A DNA stretch of 64,000 bases from Bemisia tabaci (GCF_918797505.1 NC_092797.1:42072157-42136156); one strand, 5' to 3'. Shown: positions 45,546-56,616, counted from the first letter of the stretch. The notes: generated by a model not told the origin, from the sequence alone. Made by a program: numbers and translations.

Positions 45546-45735
45546 CCTATGGTGTAGTGGTTGTAGCGCCAGCTCTATGTTCGGGAGGTCCCGGGTTCGA
45601 TTCCCGGCCAGGCGACCTGAGTTTGATGGTCTCAAACAACGATTACCTGGAACTGGTTGTTAGGGACGGAGGAAGGAGGGGACTGAAGCGCAGGATTAGC
45701 CCTTGTGGGCTACTTGTAGTAGAAAAAAAAAAAAT
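45546..45735 (+). mobile_element. tRNA-derived SINE with A-tail
   Basis: The head is tRNA-like: tatggtgtagtggttgtagc carries the A box (tggtgtagtgg) and gtcccgggttcgattcccgg carries the B box (ggttcgattcc) with a plausible T-arm stem. Then follows an unrelated body (ggaactggttgttaggg, gcgcaggattagcccttg) and a 13-A tail at 45722-45734. The order RNA polymerase III promoter, body, A-tail defines a SINE. The acceptor stem does not pair as in a functional tRNA. Confidence 0.85.
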
Positions 45736-46605
45736 CTCGTACGATTTCTCGGGAAAAGTATAATAACTGTGAAAATTTCATCAGGAAAATTACTTGGATT
45801 AAAGTTTAAGGGGCTACATTTTAAAGCATTTTTTTACACAACTCCTCCAGCTTTTGAGGTCTTTCATCGATCGCTTTAATTTCAAATCGCAGTTATTCTG
45901 GTCCAGGAAAACTGAACTTTTTATTCTCAAAAAGACGAAAATTCAATATCGCTGAAAAGCGCCAACTCTGATCTTGCAGTATTTTAAATATGTTTTTTTA
46001 AATGTCTTGCGGGTTTTCCTCTTGCTTCGTTAGGAAAGTTAGAACCTTAATTTACCGACCAAGCAAAACCTCCACTGCGCATTGTTTTGAACAAAATTTT
46101 AATCATGGATATAGTGAGCCAGGACTTGTTAGTATAGTGATCCAGGACTTGTTAGTATAGTGATCTAGGATTTTATCCCATCACCTTCTAAGGAATTATA
46201 TTTAACTTAAACTCTGCAGTCCAAATTAAAAATTTGCAAACGCATCTTCCACAGAAAATAATCTTGCAATTTTTCGTAGAACACTTTCATTTTCTATCAG
46301 ACAAAATGAAAAAGAGGAGTCCGCAGATTTCTCCTTGAGCATAGCTTAAGTATACCCAGGAGTATCATATTAAATACCCCTCCGTCATGACATTGTACAC
46401 TAAGTCGTCAAGATTTCAATATCACACGAAGCCACCGTAAATACAATCGAAAAGGATGCGCTAAACTTGCCGTGTAATAAAGAGGATGAATCCAAGTCAC
46501 CGACTTGTAAGCGTGATTTTAATCGAAATTTATTTCATTCCCATACGAAATCACTGACCGCTGCGCCGTTCTGATAGAGATGCTAGAGCCTGGGCGAATG
46601 ATGTC
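45736..46605. other. No gene; 23-bp tandem repeat at 46110-46178
   Basis: tatagtgagccaggacttg is repeated with period 23 bp at 46110, 46133 and 46156 (the third unit is diverged). The rest is unassigned. Confidence 0.6.
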
Positions 46606-46850
46606 TCGCTACGGAAAAACGTCATGCGAACATTTGGTGTTGCCAAATTTCCTCTTCCAAATGATGTATTTTCGAAAAAGTTACGATTCTTATTTTTTAG
46701 ACAACTTTAGAGCTTTAGAGATTAAATCGGGGACAAGATTCTGTGAAAAATCAACAGAAAAATATACATAAACCATCTTTAAATTTGGGGTTTTTTAGGA
46801 GAAAGTTGACAACGTTCGAACTTTCATAAGTCGTTTTTCCTCAGGGCGGT
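46606..46850. mobile_element. Family B element, diverged
   Basis: The left part is tcgctacggaaaaacgtcat then gcgaacatttggtgttgcc. The right part is agttgacaacgttcgaac, then aagtcgtttttcctcaggg. Both ends have decayed. Confidence 0.65.
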
Positions 46851-46915
46851 AGGATAACTCCTGTGTTGAATCCCGAATAAGTGTCAAGTCATGGTGATGC
46901 AATCGCAGTAAGCCT

Positions 46916-47079
46916 CAGTCACGCGGCGTGAATGATCGATTCGATAGTTCCACATTTGAAGCTGTGGTAAAGGATCGATTGTAAAGGTGTTAGTTGTGAA
47001 CACCCTAGCTGTTTATCAATCCTTTTCTATAGGTTTAAACGGCAGATGAATCGATAAATCGCAAAGCACGCCACGCCAG
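46916..47079. mobile_element. Family L hAT-like MITE, decayed ends
   Basis: cagtcacgcggcgtgaatga and cgcaaagcacgccacgcca form the ends, with tgatcgattcgatag and the central ggtgttagttgtgaacaccc hairpin as in other L copies. The 8-bp duplication is no longer visible. Confidence 0.75.
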
Positions 47080-47385
47080 AGGACAGAACCTCTCGGTGCT
47101 GTCCTCGAAGCGATTTATATAGAATTTACAAGCATATTTTATCGATTCGACTATGTGGGTGCGAGCAATTTATCGAAGCGGCTTGTCGAGATTATAAATT
47201 GCTGTACATCGAACACTTGTTAAACCGCGAAACAGGGCTCTGTGCTCTGTCTAGAATGTGCGGTTGGTTTAAGTTGAAGGTGTGTCATATAGTTGAAATA
47301 AATTTACAACGGACGACTAAGTGCTCCTTGCGTGTAGGGCAAACGCATCCTCGGTGGCGTTGTTGCCGAGATCTTGTCTACCGTG
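47080..47385. other. Spacer between two hAT-like MITEs
   Basis: It contains further atcgat-rich sequence and no ORF of note beyond 68 codons. Confidence 0.35.
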
Positions 47386-47548
47386 TAGTGGCGAGGCGTG
47401 AATGATCGATTATCGATATTTCCCCATTTGAAGCCATGGCTAAGAATCGATTATAAAAATGTTCAATACAAACATCCTATTTATCGATCGCTTCCCATAG
47501 ATTTAAATGACAGACCAATCGATATATCGCAAGTACGCCAAGCCACTG
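47386..47548. mobile_element. Family L hAT-like MITE, 7/8 duplication
   Basis: The ends are tagtggcgaggcgtgaatg and gtacgccaagccactg. The flanks CTACCGTG (47378-47385) and CTGCCGTG (47549-47556) differ at one base. The right flank coincides with the first bases of a family B fragment, so L probably inserted at the B terminus. Confidence 0.8.
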
Positions 47549-47620
47549 CTGCCGTGCTGAGGTAGAACACTGTATAGGCACCTTCAGACGTTGCCTCGTG
47601 TCCTTATGTAAATTGCTCCT
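47549..47620. mobile_element. Family B left-end fragment
   Basis: ctgccgtgctgaggtagaac then ggcaccttcagacgttgcc. No right end is nearby. Confidence 0.65.
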
Positions 47621-47749
47621 CCTTTTCGCAATATTTTCGATGAAAAATAAACCCTGTGTTATTTTACATAAGAGCCTCAGAAAGTGAGCACCGGGCGGAT
47701 CAGCCAATCAGAGACGACTCGTAAAAGTAGAGGTTGCCACTCGGTCCGC

Positions 47750-48484
47750 AATGGAGATGTTGCATGTCGACGGTGAAACTACCAAACCACGTATCTCGTT
47801 CGCGGTGTTTAAAAACCTACGCTCACATTTTATTTTTTTGAAGTAGACCAAATCAATATCATTCCTCGAAATTTTCACAGAATTTTCTTCGCACGAAGAG
47901 GAAAAATCGCAGAAATTTTCTAGACTGGACGTTAAGTAGTTTTTCATTTAAAAAATAAAGTATGACAGGAAGTCTGCGACGTCGCAAACCGAGATACGTG
48001 GTTTGGTAGTTTCACCGTCGATGTGTGAGGAATTTGCAATTTGACAACTGATTCTTTTGTAAAAGTTCGCGAGAAACACGAAGGTGCCACTGGTTTCCTC
48101 TGAAATCAACTCCCGAGCTCAAAAAAAAGCTCTGAAAGTTGAGGCTATAATGGAGGGGATATCCATCAAGGCGAACTCTTCATGCAAAGATAGGGAGCAA
48201 ACACATTAGCTAGGGTGCCGTGTTTTCAGTTTCAGAGTCCCCAAATAAAATGGCAGCCCTGTCAATGGATTACTCCTATCTATTTGCCTATTTGCTCCCT
48301 ATCTTTGCATGGAGAGTTCGCCTTGATGGATATCCCCTCCATGGCAGCCTCAAATCTGAAGGCTTTTTTTGAGCTTGGGAGTTAATTTCAGAGAAAACCA
48401 GTGGCACCATCGTGTTTCTCGCGAACTTTTACATGCGAATCAGTAGTCAAATTGCAAATTGTTCACACATGCAACATCTCCATT
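47750..48484. mobile_element. Long palindromic element K, copy 2, interrupted by family A
   Basis: It starts aatggagatgttgcat, is split by the A element, then resumes gtgtgaggaatttgcaattt. The right half ends gttcacacatgcaacatctc then catt. Arms share ccctatctttgcatggag and gaaaaccagtggcaccatcg with copy 1 (27288-27795). Confidence 0.88.
47768..48020. mobile_element. Family A element inside K, ATGT duplication
   Basis: It is 253 bp, with ends cgacggtgaaac and gtttcaccgtcg. ATGT is on both sides (47764-47767, 48021-48024). Excising it restores the K end as seen at 27288. It is about 96% identical by eye to 5823-6075. Confidence 0.93.
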
Positions 48485-49214
48485 CAAACTGCTTTTGATT
48501 TCCCTTTGAATAAAATGAAATCAAAGTCTCCTGGTGAGTCGTAAAATCATCGGTAATCCAATTTAACCCTCGAATAGGGATGTAATATTTTGAAGACCGC
48601 TGACTAAAAATTTTGTTACCTCCTTGATGAAAACTGAGCTCAACGGTATCGGCACGAAAGACGGGACGAAACGGTGCACAAAGTACAGTTTGGATGAGCT
48701 CCACCCCCTCGTTAGGAGCCACGCTTAGCGGCGAAAATTTTCTCAGGCTGACACCTGGGATTATGCTCCTGCCTTCTCCCCAAAGAAAGCGAACTTAATC
48801 ATGAATCGAGGATTATTCGAGACGAAGCGGGCGCGCGGGATTAATTCGCCAAGAGTGCACTTTCCACACCGTTGCCGTTACAAATTCAACGAATTCCCAC
48901 CATTTCCCGGCTTCTTTAATGGAGTTCTCACAAGAGCAGAGGATTAGGGATTGAATTAACTTTAAGGAAACAAAATTTTCCATCTTCAAACGCTTAATGG
49001 AACCGCTGAGTGTGTCCGTAATTGACCCTTAATCGCATGAAAAGCTCTGAAAGTTGAAGCCGTGACGTATAGGTATTCACGATTGTGGTGGAGATTACAG
49101 GCACATTCATATTCAATCTCGTTTTTTATGCAAGGTATGAGTGAATACATAAGAAGGACTGGCACTCTAGTGGAAGCTCCGAGTAACGAGCAGTGTTCGA
49201 GCTCCACCCCAAAA
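48485..49214. other. No gene recognised
   Basis: Short ORFs (64-91 codons) without motifs. A fragment near 49038 (aaaagctctgaaagttga) resembles part of a K arm. Confidence 0.35.
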
Positions 49215-49476
49215 TTCGTCATTTCTTCAGCGAAGAAACGTATATCTCCATCCTGAGGTTGAAAAATCTATTTAGGCACATTTTTTTCGTACGTAAATGA
49301 TCGAGCAATTGCTGCCCGAAATTTTGTTGATAATTGACAGTAATTCTTGGAAAAATCTGTGAAATTTATATTAAAAAGTTCCCAGTAATAGTTTCCGTTA
49401 AAAACTACACATATTTTAGGCGGAAATTTGGCACTGTTGAAATAGAGTTACGTTTTTTCACTCAGAATGCGACTAA
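49215..49476. mobile_element. Family AA element
   Basis: The left end is ttcgtcatttcttcagcg then gaaacgtatatctcc. The right end is gttgaaatagagttacg, a T run and actcagaatgcgactaa. The interior matches the other AA copies loosely. Confidence 0.65.
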
Positions 49477-50309
49477 TTCTAGGAGTCATTTTTCGAGGGA
49501 GTCTAGTTTTTAGGCGCCACGTATGATTTTTCAGGCGTCATGAGGAATTCACTGAGTTAAACAGAAACTTATTGTGTTTTTGGATAAGCGTTTTTTATGT
49601 TTGAGCCAGAAATTGTAGTTCCTTACTGCGAAATGAAGTTCAATTACATTTACAGCTCATTCTGACGCCGACCTAGAAATGGAGATAAAATTTGCCATTT
49701 TCCAACAGAGTTAACTTTTTTTCTTCTTTTTTTTCTCTTGGTTTTATGGCTCCGTGTCTAACACCTTCAGCCAACCAGAGTTAACTTAAAAATTCACATA
49801 TTTCACCCGTGGTATGGTTTAAATAACCAAATTTCTTGGATGGCGCCAAAGTATCAATGAATACGGTTAAATCTTTCTCCGTCTCTGTAAATTTCAAGTT
49901 TCCCTAGCGCGCAATACAACGTGGCAACCGCATATTGCACTCCAAGCTCGTGGTCGTGTGTTTTTCTCATCAAGGTAACTGGCTGCACTCACAGTCACAC
50001 TCAATTACGTGAGGAGTAAATATTTCTGCCGGATAAGCTGGAAAAACAAAGGAGACCCGTTACGGACCTGATAGGGATCTGACCTTTTATTAGCGTCCCG
50101 CTCCTGGCCCCAGTCTAAATTAGAGGAAGCTGTGAGCTTTCGGTATCCTTCCCCCGCGAGGGAGTAACTGAACTCCCCGAGATGATCCTGAATACGGTAG
50201 CGGACAATGAGTTTTCATTAGCCAAATTACGTTGCCCCAGGATGAGCGCTCCTTCTCGATGCTCTGCTTCGATAACCGATGGTCGAGCTGTTTCTCAACG
50301 GTGTCAGAT
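49477..50309. other. No gene recognised
   Basis: No repeat or credible ORF. GC rises towards the satellite boundary. Confidence 0.35.
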
Positions 50310-51740
50310 ATTAAACAAGCGGGAAAGCTCTTCTCTGATCCCATGCAGCAGTGATCGCGATAAGTTGCGATTTGATCGGAGAATGTATCGCAGTTTTATC
50401 GGCATTGATCTATTGCAATTGGTATTATTGGGGGGGAAAGTGTCAACAAATTGCGATTTGATAGGAGAATGTATCGCAATTTGATCGATGTTGATCTACT
50501 GCAATTGGTATTATTGGATACAAATTTGCGATTTCATCACATGAATTTGCAATAAAATCGTGATTTTATCGATACAATATTTTGCAATATTATCGAAAAA
50601 AATCGTGATAAATTAAAAAGCGGGGAGGCTCTTCTCTGATCCCATGTAGCAGTGATCGCGATAAGTTGCGATTTGATCGGAGAATGTATCGCAATTTTAT
50701 CGATGTTGATCTATTGCAATTGGTATTATTGGATATAAATGTGCGATAAATTGCGATTTCATCACATGAATTTGCAATAAAATCGTGATTTTATCGATAA
50801 AAATATTTTGCAATATTATCGAACAAAAATCGTGATAAATTAAACAGCGGGAAGGCTCTTCTCTGATCCCATGTAGCAGTGATCGCAATAAGTTGCGATT
50901 TGATGGGAGAGTGTATCGCAGTTTTATAGACGTTGATCTATTGCAATTGGTATTATTGGATAAAAATTTGCGATAAATTGCGATTTCATCACATGAATTT
51001 GCAATAAAATCGTGATTTTATCGATAAAAATATTTTGCAATATTATCGAACAAAAATCGTGATAAATTAAACAGCGGGAAGGCTCTTCTCTGATCCCATG
51101 CAGCGGTGATCGCGATAAGTTGCGATTTGATAGGAGAATGTATCGCAGTTTTATCGATGTTGGTCTATTGCAATTGGTATTGTTGGATACAAATTTGCGA
51201 TTTCATCACAGGAATTTGCAATAAAATCGTGATTTTATCGATGACAATATTTTGCAATATTATCGAAAAAACACCGTGATGAATTAAACAGCGGAAAGGC
51301 TCTTCTCTGATCCCATGCAGCGGTGATTGCGATAAGTCGCGATTTGATAGGAGAATGTATCGTTGTTTTATCGATGTTGATCTATTGCAATTGGTATTAT
51401 AGGATACAAATGTGCGATTAATTGCGATTTCATCACATGAATTTACAATAAAATCGTGATTTTATCGATACAAATATTTTGCAATATTATTGAAAAAAAA
51501 TCGTGATAAATTAAACAGCGAGAAGGCTCTTCTCTGATCCCATGCAGCGGTGATCGCGATAAGTTGCGATTTGAAAGGAATGTATCGCAGTTTTATCGGG
51601 ATTGATCTATTGCAGTTGGTATTATTGGGAAAAAAGTGTCAATAAATTGCGATTTCATCACACGACTTTACAATAAAATCACAATTTAATCGACGGCGAT
51701 TTTTTGCAACATTATGGAGAAAAAATTGTGAAAAATTGAC
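50310..51740. repeat. Satellite array, about 227-bp units
   Basis: The landmark ttctctgatcccatg occurs at 50331, 50632, 50859, 51086, 51303 and 51530, giving spacings of 301, 227, 227, 217 and 227. The first interval holds an extra 74-bp internal duplication. Units consist of gcgataagttgcgatttgat, tgcaattggtattattgg, cacatgaatttgcaataaa and a tttatcgata core. The last unit degrades after 51660. Confidence 0.95.
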
Positions 51741-52494
51741 ATGAAGTTTTAATTTTATCGAACGCGATTACACAGTGAATAAATTGCGACAAGATCATCG
51801 AGGATAATGGCACATATGTTGATTATCCTACAGCAATTTTATCGCCAAAAAATCGTAACAAATTTGCAACCTACCTTTAAAAAAAATCACCATTTTTCCG
51901 CTGAAACATGCTACTTGGAATGCGTTTGTAGTGTGGGGAAAGTGCTCCGCTATTTTTTTTGTAGGCGTATTTTTAAGTTCCCTTAAGAAGATGAGCACCG
52001 TTGAGATGAAAGATTCGCTCACCGAAATGTCAACTATCGATTTTGAGGAAACTACACTACGTCTAAAAAAATAAATTATAGAAAAACGAATATCGTCCTG
52101 TGATGAAAACTTCCTTTAAAACTACTCAGATTATTAGTTAGAACATTCCGTCACCTAAAAGTAAAGCGGAGAATGCCTGGATGCGCTTGCCGTAAAATTA
52201 TTTAGAGACCTAAACGCTAGGATAGGAAAAAGAACACAGAAAACATTACAATCTGTCATTCTTTTCAATAATAATGCGAAGAAATATAAAAATACAACTC
52301 CCTCTAGCATAAACGATTCACTTGAACTGGATCGATCTAATCGCATTTTTAAAACCTGCATCCTGCATTGCACAAAATTGATACGTCGCGTCGCACTATT
52401 CAGTGACAATCTAAAGATGCTACCTTGGAGGAAAAACCAGCTCCGGTTAAATAAAATTATGATATTTAGGAACTAATGAGCTTCAGGTATCAAT
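51741..52494. other. No gene recognised
   Basis: Carries one copy of the dispersed gagacctaaacgctagg motif at 52200-52225. ORFs of 64-84 codons are unfamiliar. Confidence 0.35.
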
Positions 52495-52755
52495 TTGTCG
52501 TTCTTCTCACAAAGGAACTTAACTACATATCAATGTTGCCAGATTTACCCCCACACATTACATTTTTACAATCGAAAATCTTGAGCGGAGTTTCTTACTG
52601 AATTTCACTGAATTTTCCTCTGATCCCATGCAAAAAATCAACAAAATTCCGGACAAAAATTTCCCTGGTATGTTATTGAAATAAAAAACGGATTGTTCGA
52701 GTCAATTTCGCAACCTTGGAATGGAGTTACGTCCCTTCGTACGGGAGACGACGAA
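52495..52755. mobile_element. Family AA element, best copy
   Basis: The left end is ttgtcgttcttctcacaaag then gaacttaactac. The right end is gaatggagttacgtccc then gtacgggagacgacgaa. Interior landmarks are atgttgccagatttacc, ctgatcccatgcaaaaaatc and gagtcaatttcgcaacc. Confidence 0.78.
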
Positions 52756-53187
52756 TCCTAAACGTCACACTGACACGAGGCATGAAAATTCGGCGCGAAC
52801 CACCCATAGCGCCACGAGAGCGTCCACGTAACTCAAGTGGTAGTTGAAGCGCACAGTGATAGATATTCGATAACAGTTCCATCGCTGTCCTTGAGATCCG
52901 TGGATAACCTTTGACCGGTTATTTAATAATAGTGAAAAGCATGTCGGCGAGCTGGAACACGGTGTGAAATTTGAATATAAATTATGCGCCCGCATTAAAC
53001 GCTGCCGCTGCATCCTCCGAGTCATCCATCTTGCGCTATGACAGTTGGTCAATGCACCGGGAGGGGGGCTAATAACTATATTTTATCGTAAATCTTCTCA
53101 CTTTTCCGAGTAGCCATTAGCGCTGTTCTGAGAACGATAAGTGCCCGGGCGAGGAACTCCAAGATTGCTCGGTCCAGGCTTACTCGG
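52756..53187. other. No gene recognised
   Basis: A 95-codon reverse ORF (52765-53052) is rich in basic residues and Cys but unrecognised. Confidence 0.35.
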
Positions 53188-53385
53188 CCGTCTTGCGGAA
53201 AAACGCCATATGGACTTTCAGACGTTGCCCAATTTCCTTTTTCAAATCGTGAATTTTCATGGGTGGCGGTTGCCACCTCCGGACAAAGTCTAAATACGGC
53301 AACAATACTGCCGTTTTAAGGAAGAACGCCGTATGAGCCTTCAGACGTTACCAAGTTCCCTCCTATAAAAACCAAAATTACATTG
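53188..53385. mobile_element. Two family B left-end fragments in tandem
   Basis: cggccgtcttgcggaaaaac then gccatatggac (53188-53270) and ctgccgttttaaggaagaac then gccgtatgagcc (53310-53385). Neither has a right end. Both stop after about 75-80 bp. Confidence 0.65.
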
Positions 53386-53412
53386 CAAAGCATGCAGCGA
53401 ATGCTATATAAT

Positions 53413-54005
53413 TTCCACCGTAAAGCCTGGATGCAACAATTCGGGTTCCATGGATGTTCGTGTTGCATATGTACGAAAGTGAAGGCGTTTTAACGCCAGG
53501 CAGTCATCGCTTACGGCCCGCGGCGCTGCGAAGCAGTGTAAAGCAATGCGAGGATCCAAAAGGATAGAGCGCCTTCAAATCTTCATTTATACTACAAAGA
53601 CTTTTGTGTCTTTATAGTATATATGAGGAATTGAAAGCACTCTGTCCTTTTGGATCATGCAAACAGATGAGAGCTTGTTTATTATACACTTTTTATTCCG
53701 AGATGTGCTGGCATGATTTACATATCGCGGTATGAAAACTGAACCACACAAGATACTCATATCCTACACTCGTGTGCAACTATTCATGTCCAAGAGTAGT
53801 CTTTGTAATATAAACGAAGAATTGAAGGCGCTCTGTCTTTTTGGTTCCTTGCGGCACTTCACACTGCCGCGCCGCGCTGTGAGCTGCAGTTGTGGTTATG
53901 AATGGGTGATGACTGCCTGGAAAGTCAAAACGCCTTCAAATCCGTGCGCATGCAACGCGGACATCCGTGGAGCCCGAATAGTTGCATCCTGCAGTTAAAG
54001 TGAAA
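53413..54005. mobile_element. Large complex palindrome with internal hairpin
   Basis: The outer arms pair cctggatgcaacaattcggg with cccgaatagttgcatcctg, tgttgcatatgtacg with its diverged complement, and cgccaggcagtcatcg with gatgactgcctgg. A separate inner hairpin at 53553-53656 pairs gatccaaaaggatagagcg, cttcatttatactacaaag and their complements. Part of the inner arm is repeated again at 53800-53850, so the structure has three related arms. Confidence 0.75.
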
Positions 54006-54328
54006 ATCTTTCTTTGTTCCTTGCATGCGAAACTACCGAGGGCGGATTGCTTGTTGCTGCTTGCGCGGTTCATTTCCAAATTCCCTCAACTATTTTGACC
54101 AGCACAAACCGTGGTCACACTATCAATATTTTGTTCGATTTCTCAAGGTCACGCGGTTAATACAAACCGGCAATGACGTAACATTACAACATTTCCGTCA
54201 TCATTTAGTAGTCGACTAAATTTCTTCTACATTATTTTCATGACCTTATTTTAATGACGAAGATAATAATAACGCAGACATAATGACGAAGATACTGATG
54301 GCATGACCACAAATACAGGAATTCATTA
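54006..54328. other. No gene recognised
   Basis: Contains repeated taatgacgaagat (about 54252 and 54281). Confidence 0.4.
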
Positions 54329-54660
54329 TGACGTCACCGAATGAACAACAATGATGTTATCTTAGTGGTTAATTCATATAAAAAGCGCCCGATTGGTCGA
54401 TTCTACTCGCAAGCAGTAGAATGATCGATTCTGAAAGAAATCGTATGATTGGTCGATTGAGGTAGAGAGGTTTGATTGGTCAATTCACTCTTTAAACATT
54501 TTATTGAGCCTCAAATTACTTTTGATTAACGTCGTCATGACGTCACAATTTACCCCCGGACTAACTACCACATTGGATACGAGCATATAAATACAGGCTG
54601 TGCGACTGTAAAAGTGGGTAGTTCCGGCTGATGCTTACTCGGGCGGGTGTCATATTCAGG
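54329..54660 (+). promoter_or_regulatory. Candidate RNA polymerase II promoter
   Basis: Perfect CRE palindromes TGACGTCA lie at 54329-54336 and 54538-54545. GATTGGTC boxes (inverted CCAAT) lie at 54391, 54447 and 54474. tataaaaa lies at 54377 and tataaata at 54586. The second TATA is about 33 bp before tagttcc (54619), a weak initiator-like site. Downstream, attcag/gtgttggg at about 54660 could be a splice donor. The combination is seen in the sequence; activity is inferred. It lies outside all recognised transposons. Confidence 0.45.
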
Positions 54661-55200
54661 TGTTGGGTATGTGATTTATTTCTATATTATTTTTTATAAA
54701 TCTTCTTGTTTATGTACACATCGTATTGTTTATGTATGTTATGTTGTGCGTGTTGCATGTTGACCATATGTGGTGTGCGAGGGTGTGTATGTGTGTTGTT
54801 GTGTTGTCGGTTGCGCGCTGCTCGTTTCGCTTTATGTCTTCTGCTTCTTCATTTTTCTTTTCACTTTATTAGTGTGTTGCATGTTGCTTTGAATGTTTTA
54901 ATTATTTAATTCGTTGCACTTTACGTCATGGTTGTTGTGTTGTCGGTTGTGTGGTGCTGGTTTTGTTTATTGTCTTCTGCTTTTTTATTATTTTTTCTCG
55001 TTTTGTTTCAATGTATTAGCGTGTCGCATGCTGCTTTGAATGTTCGTTTTATTTTATTTATTGCATTTTACTTTGTGTGTTTGGCGCTACTCGTATAATT
55101 TCTCCTTGTCCTGTTTCGTTTTTTATTAATTTTTCTTCCCTAATTTTTCAGCATGTTGCATGAATCTTTGCATATTAATTCTGATTTTTTTTTTTTTTCA
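54661..55200 (+). repeat. T-rich, intron-like stretch with a 136-bp diverged tandem repeat
   Basis: gttgttgtgttgtcggttg occurs at 54795 and 54931, followed each time by ctttatgtcttctgct-like and gttgcatgttgctttgaatg-like blocks, with a fainter third unit to about 55190. The stretch ends in a long T run plus cag at 55201, a good splice-acceptor shape. The Cys-rich 67-codon ORF here comes from TGT repeats. Confidence 0.6.
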
Positions 55201-56616
55201 GGTAAAATTTGCAGTTAATTTTTCTTTTTTTTCGCAGGTTCACTTTTCTTTTTGGTCTTTCTTTCCTCCTTGTCTTTTTGCCGCCTAACGCATTTAATTT
55301 CGTGTTGGTTTTTTTGTTTTGTTTTTGCTTGCAAAACAACAAGGAGGAAAGAACGACGTAAGTTACATTTAGTTCGCGTTTTCGTTAAAGTCCCCATGCC
55401 CTCCTTTGCTTGAAGTAATATCACTTCAATAGTTCTTTTATTTTTTCAGGGTTTTTTTTTTTTTTTTTAATTTTCATACTTACTTTCAGCCCCCTCCCCT
55501 CCCAAACAGAGAGTGGGTCTAGGAATTTTAAATATTCTAGCGCCCCGTATATTTAGAACGGGGGGCTTTACGATACCGTAGCTTTGGTTCGAAGGTCGCA
55601 GTGGTGCTTGCACCTCCGTCAGCCGGCCGGCGGCCATCGCTTTCCGTTGACGGCTGAATCTATGACCAGGACCCGGTATAGTGCAAGCCAGAGGGCGGTA
55701 AAGGAAACCCCTTCGGCAAATAATTAAATAAAAGATGGTCTATTTCTATTGGCGATGGGATACGTAAAACTCCTTCATTCCTCTCTGTTTCTTTTCTCTT
55801 AATTCGCGGTAAAAAGTGGATCGGTAGGCCTAATGGGGATGTTCAACCACTATAAAGAAAGGAACAACGCGCCACTGAACTTACCTCCTGAGAAATCAAG
55901 TTTTCGCGTTGGTCTTTCCCTGTTCAAAATGATGAGTTAACAGTCACCAAAAAAAGATAAATGAAATGAAGTCAACTGTGTTTTGGTGATGGTTAATTGA
56001 TTATTTTGAGGAGGGTTTCTCTAAGGTGGTGTGGAAAGAGTTCCATCGATCAATCTGCATATGGGTATAAGTCGTGATTTAGCTTCCTCAGGCGTTTTGT
56101 AACACGTTATTTTTTTACAAGCAAAATACAATTATGCTGAAAATGCTTATTCTAGTCTCGAAGGCAGAATTTTTATTTTGTCCTTATAGTTCGAAACAAA
56201 GAAAGAGAATATGAAGCACTTTCAGTTTTAGTTGAAGAGTGAAATGGCGTGACTATAGATTGACTCATTGAAATTAAAAGGAACTGTATCCATTATAACA
56301 GGAGCCTTGCCATTCATGTAATCGCATGGATCTTTGGGCGCACGTCAAAATTGATATAGCTCCTTTTGATTTAAATATGTCTAGATAATCAACTGCATCG
56401 GAGAGAACAATTAAAACAAAAGCCCGAAATAAGACTTTCGATGAGGAACACACAAAAATTGGTAACAAAGTGTAACATCGTAATTATTTGGAGGCTTGGA
56501 TACCCATTTTTTGTGTGTTATTTATCCTTCGTTACAAAAGGGATGAATGTGCCTCTGACCTACTGAACTGAATTCCTGAGAGAACATGTGCGTGCATACT
56601 CCTAAGTGCAACTCTA
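55201..56616. other. Unassigned; stem at 55256-55360
   Basis: ctttcctccttgtctttttgc pairs partly with gcaaaacaacaaggaggaaag across about 60 bases. More acceptor-like T-run/cag sites follow at 55238 and 55450. A GC-rich patch lies at 55545-55700. No gene is recognised. Confidence 0.45.

Noticed and set aside
45546..45618. Functional tRNA gene
   Set aside because: A and B boxes are present but the acceptor stem does not pair, and the sequence continues into a SINE body and A-tail.
50310..51740. CRISPR-like array
   Set aside because: Units are about 227 bp and repeat throughout without unique spacers, so this is a satellite.
54706..54909. Cys-rich 67-codon secreted peptide
   Set aside because: The Cys codons come from a TGT/GTG-rich repeat; the region looks intronic.
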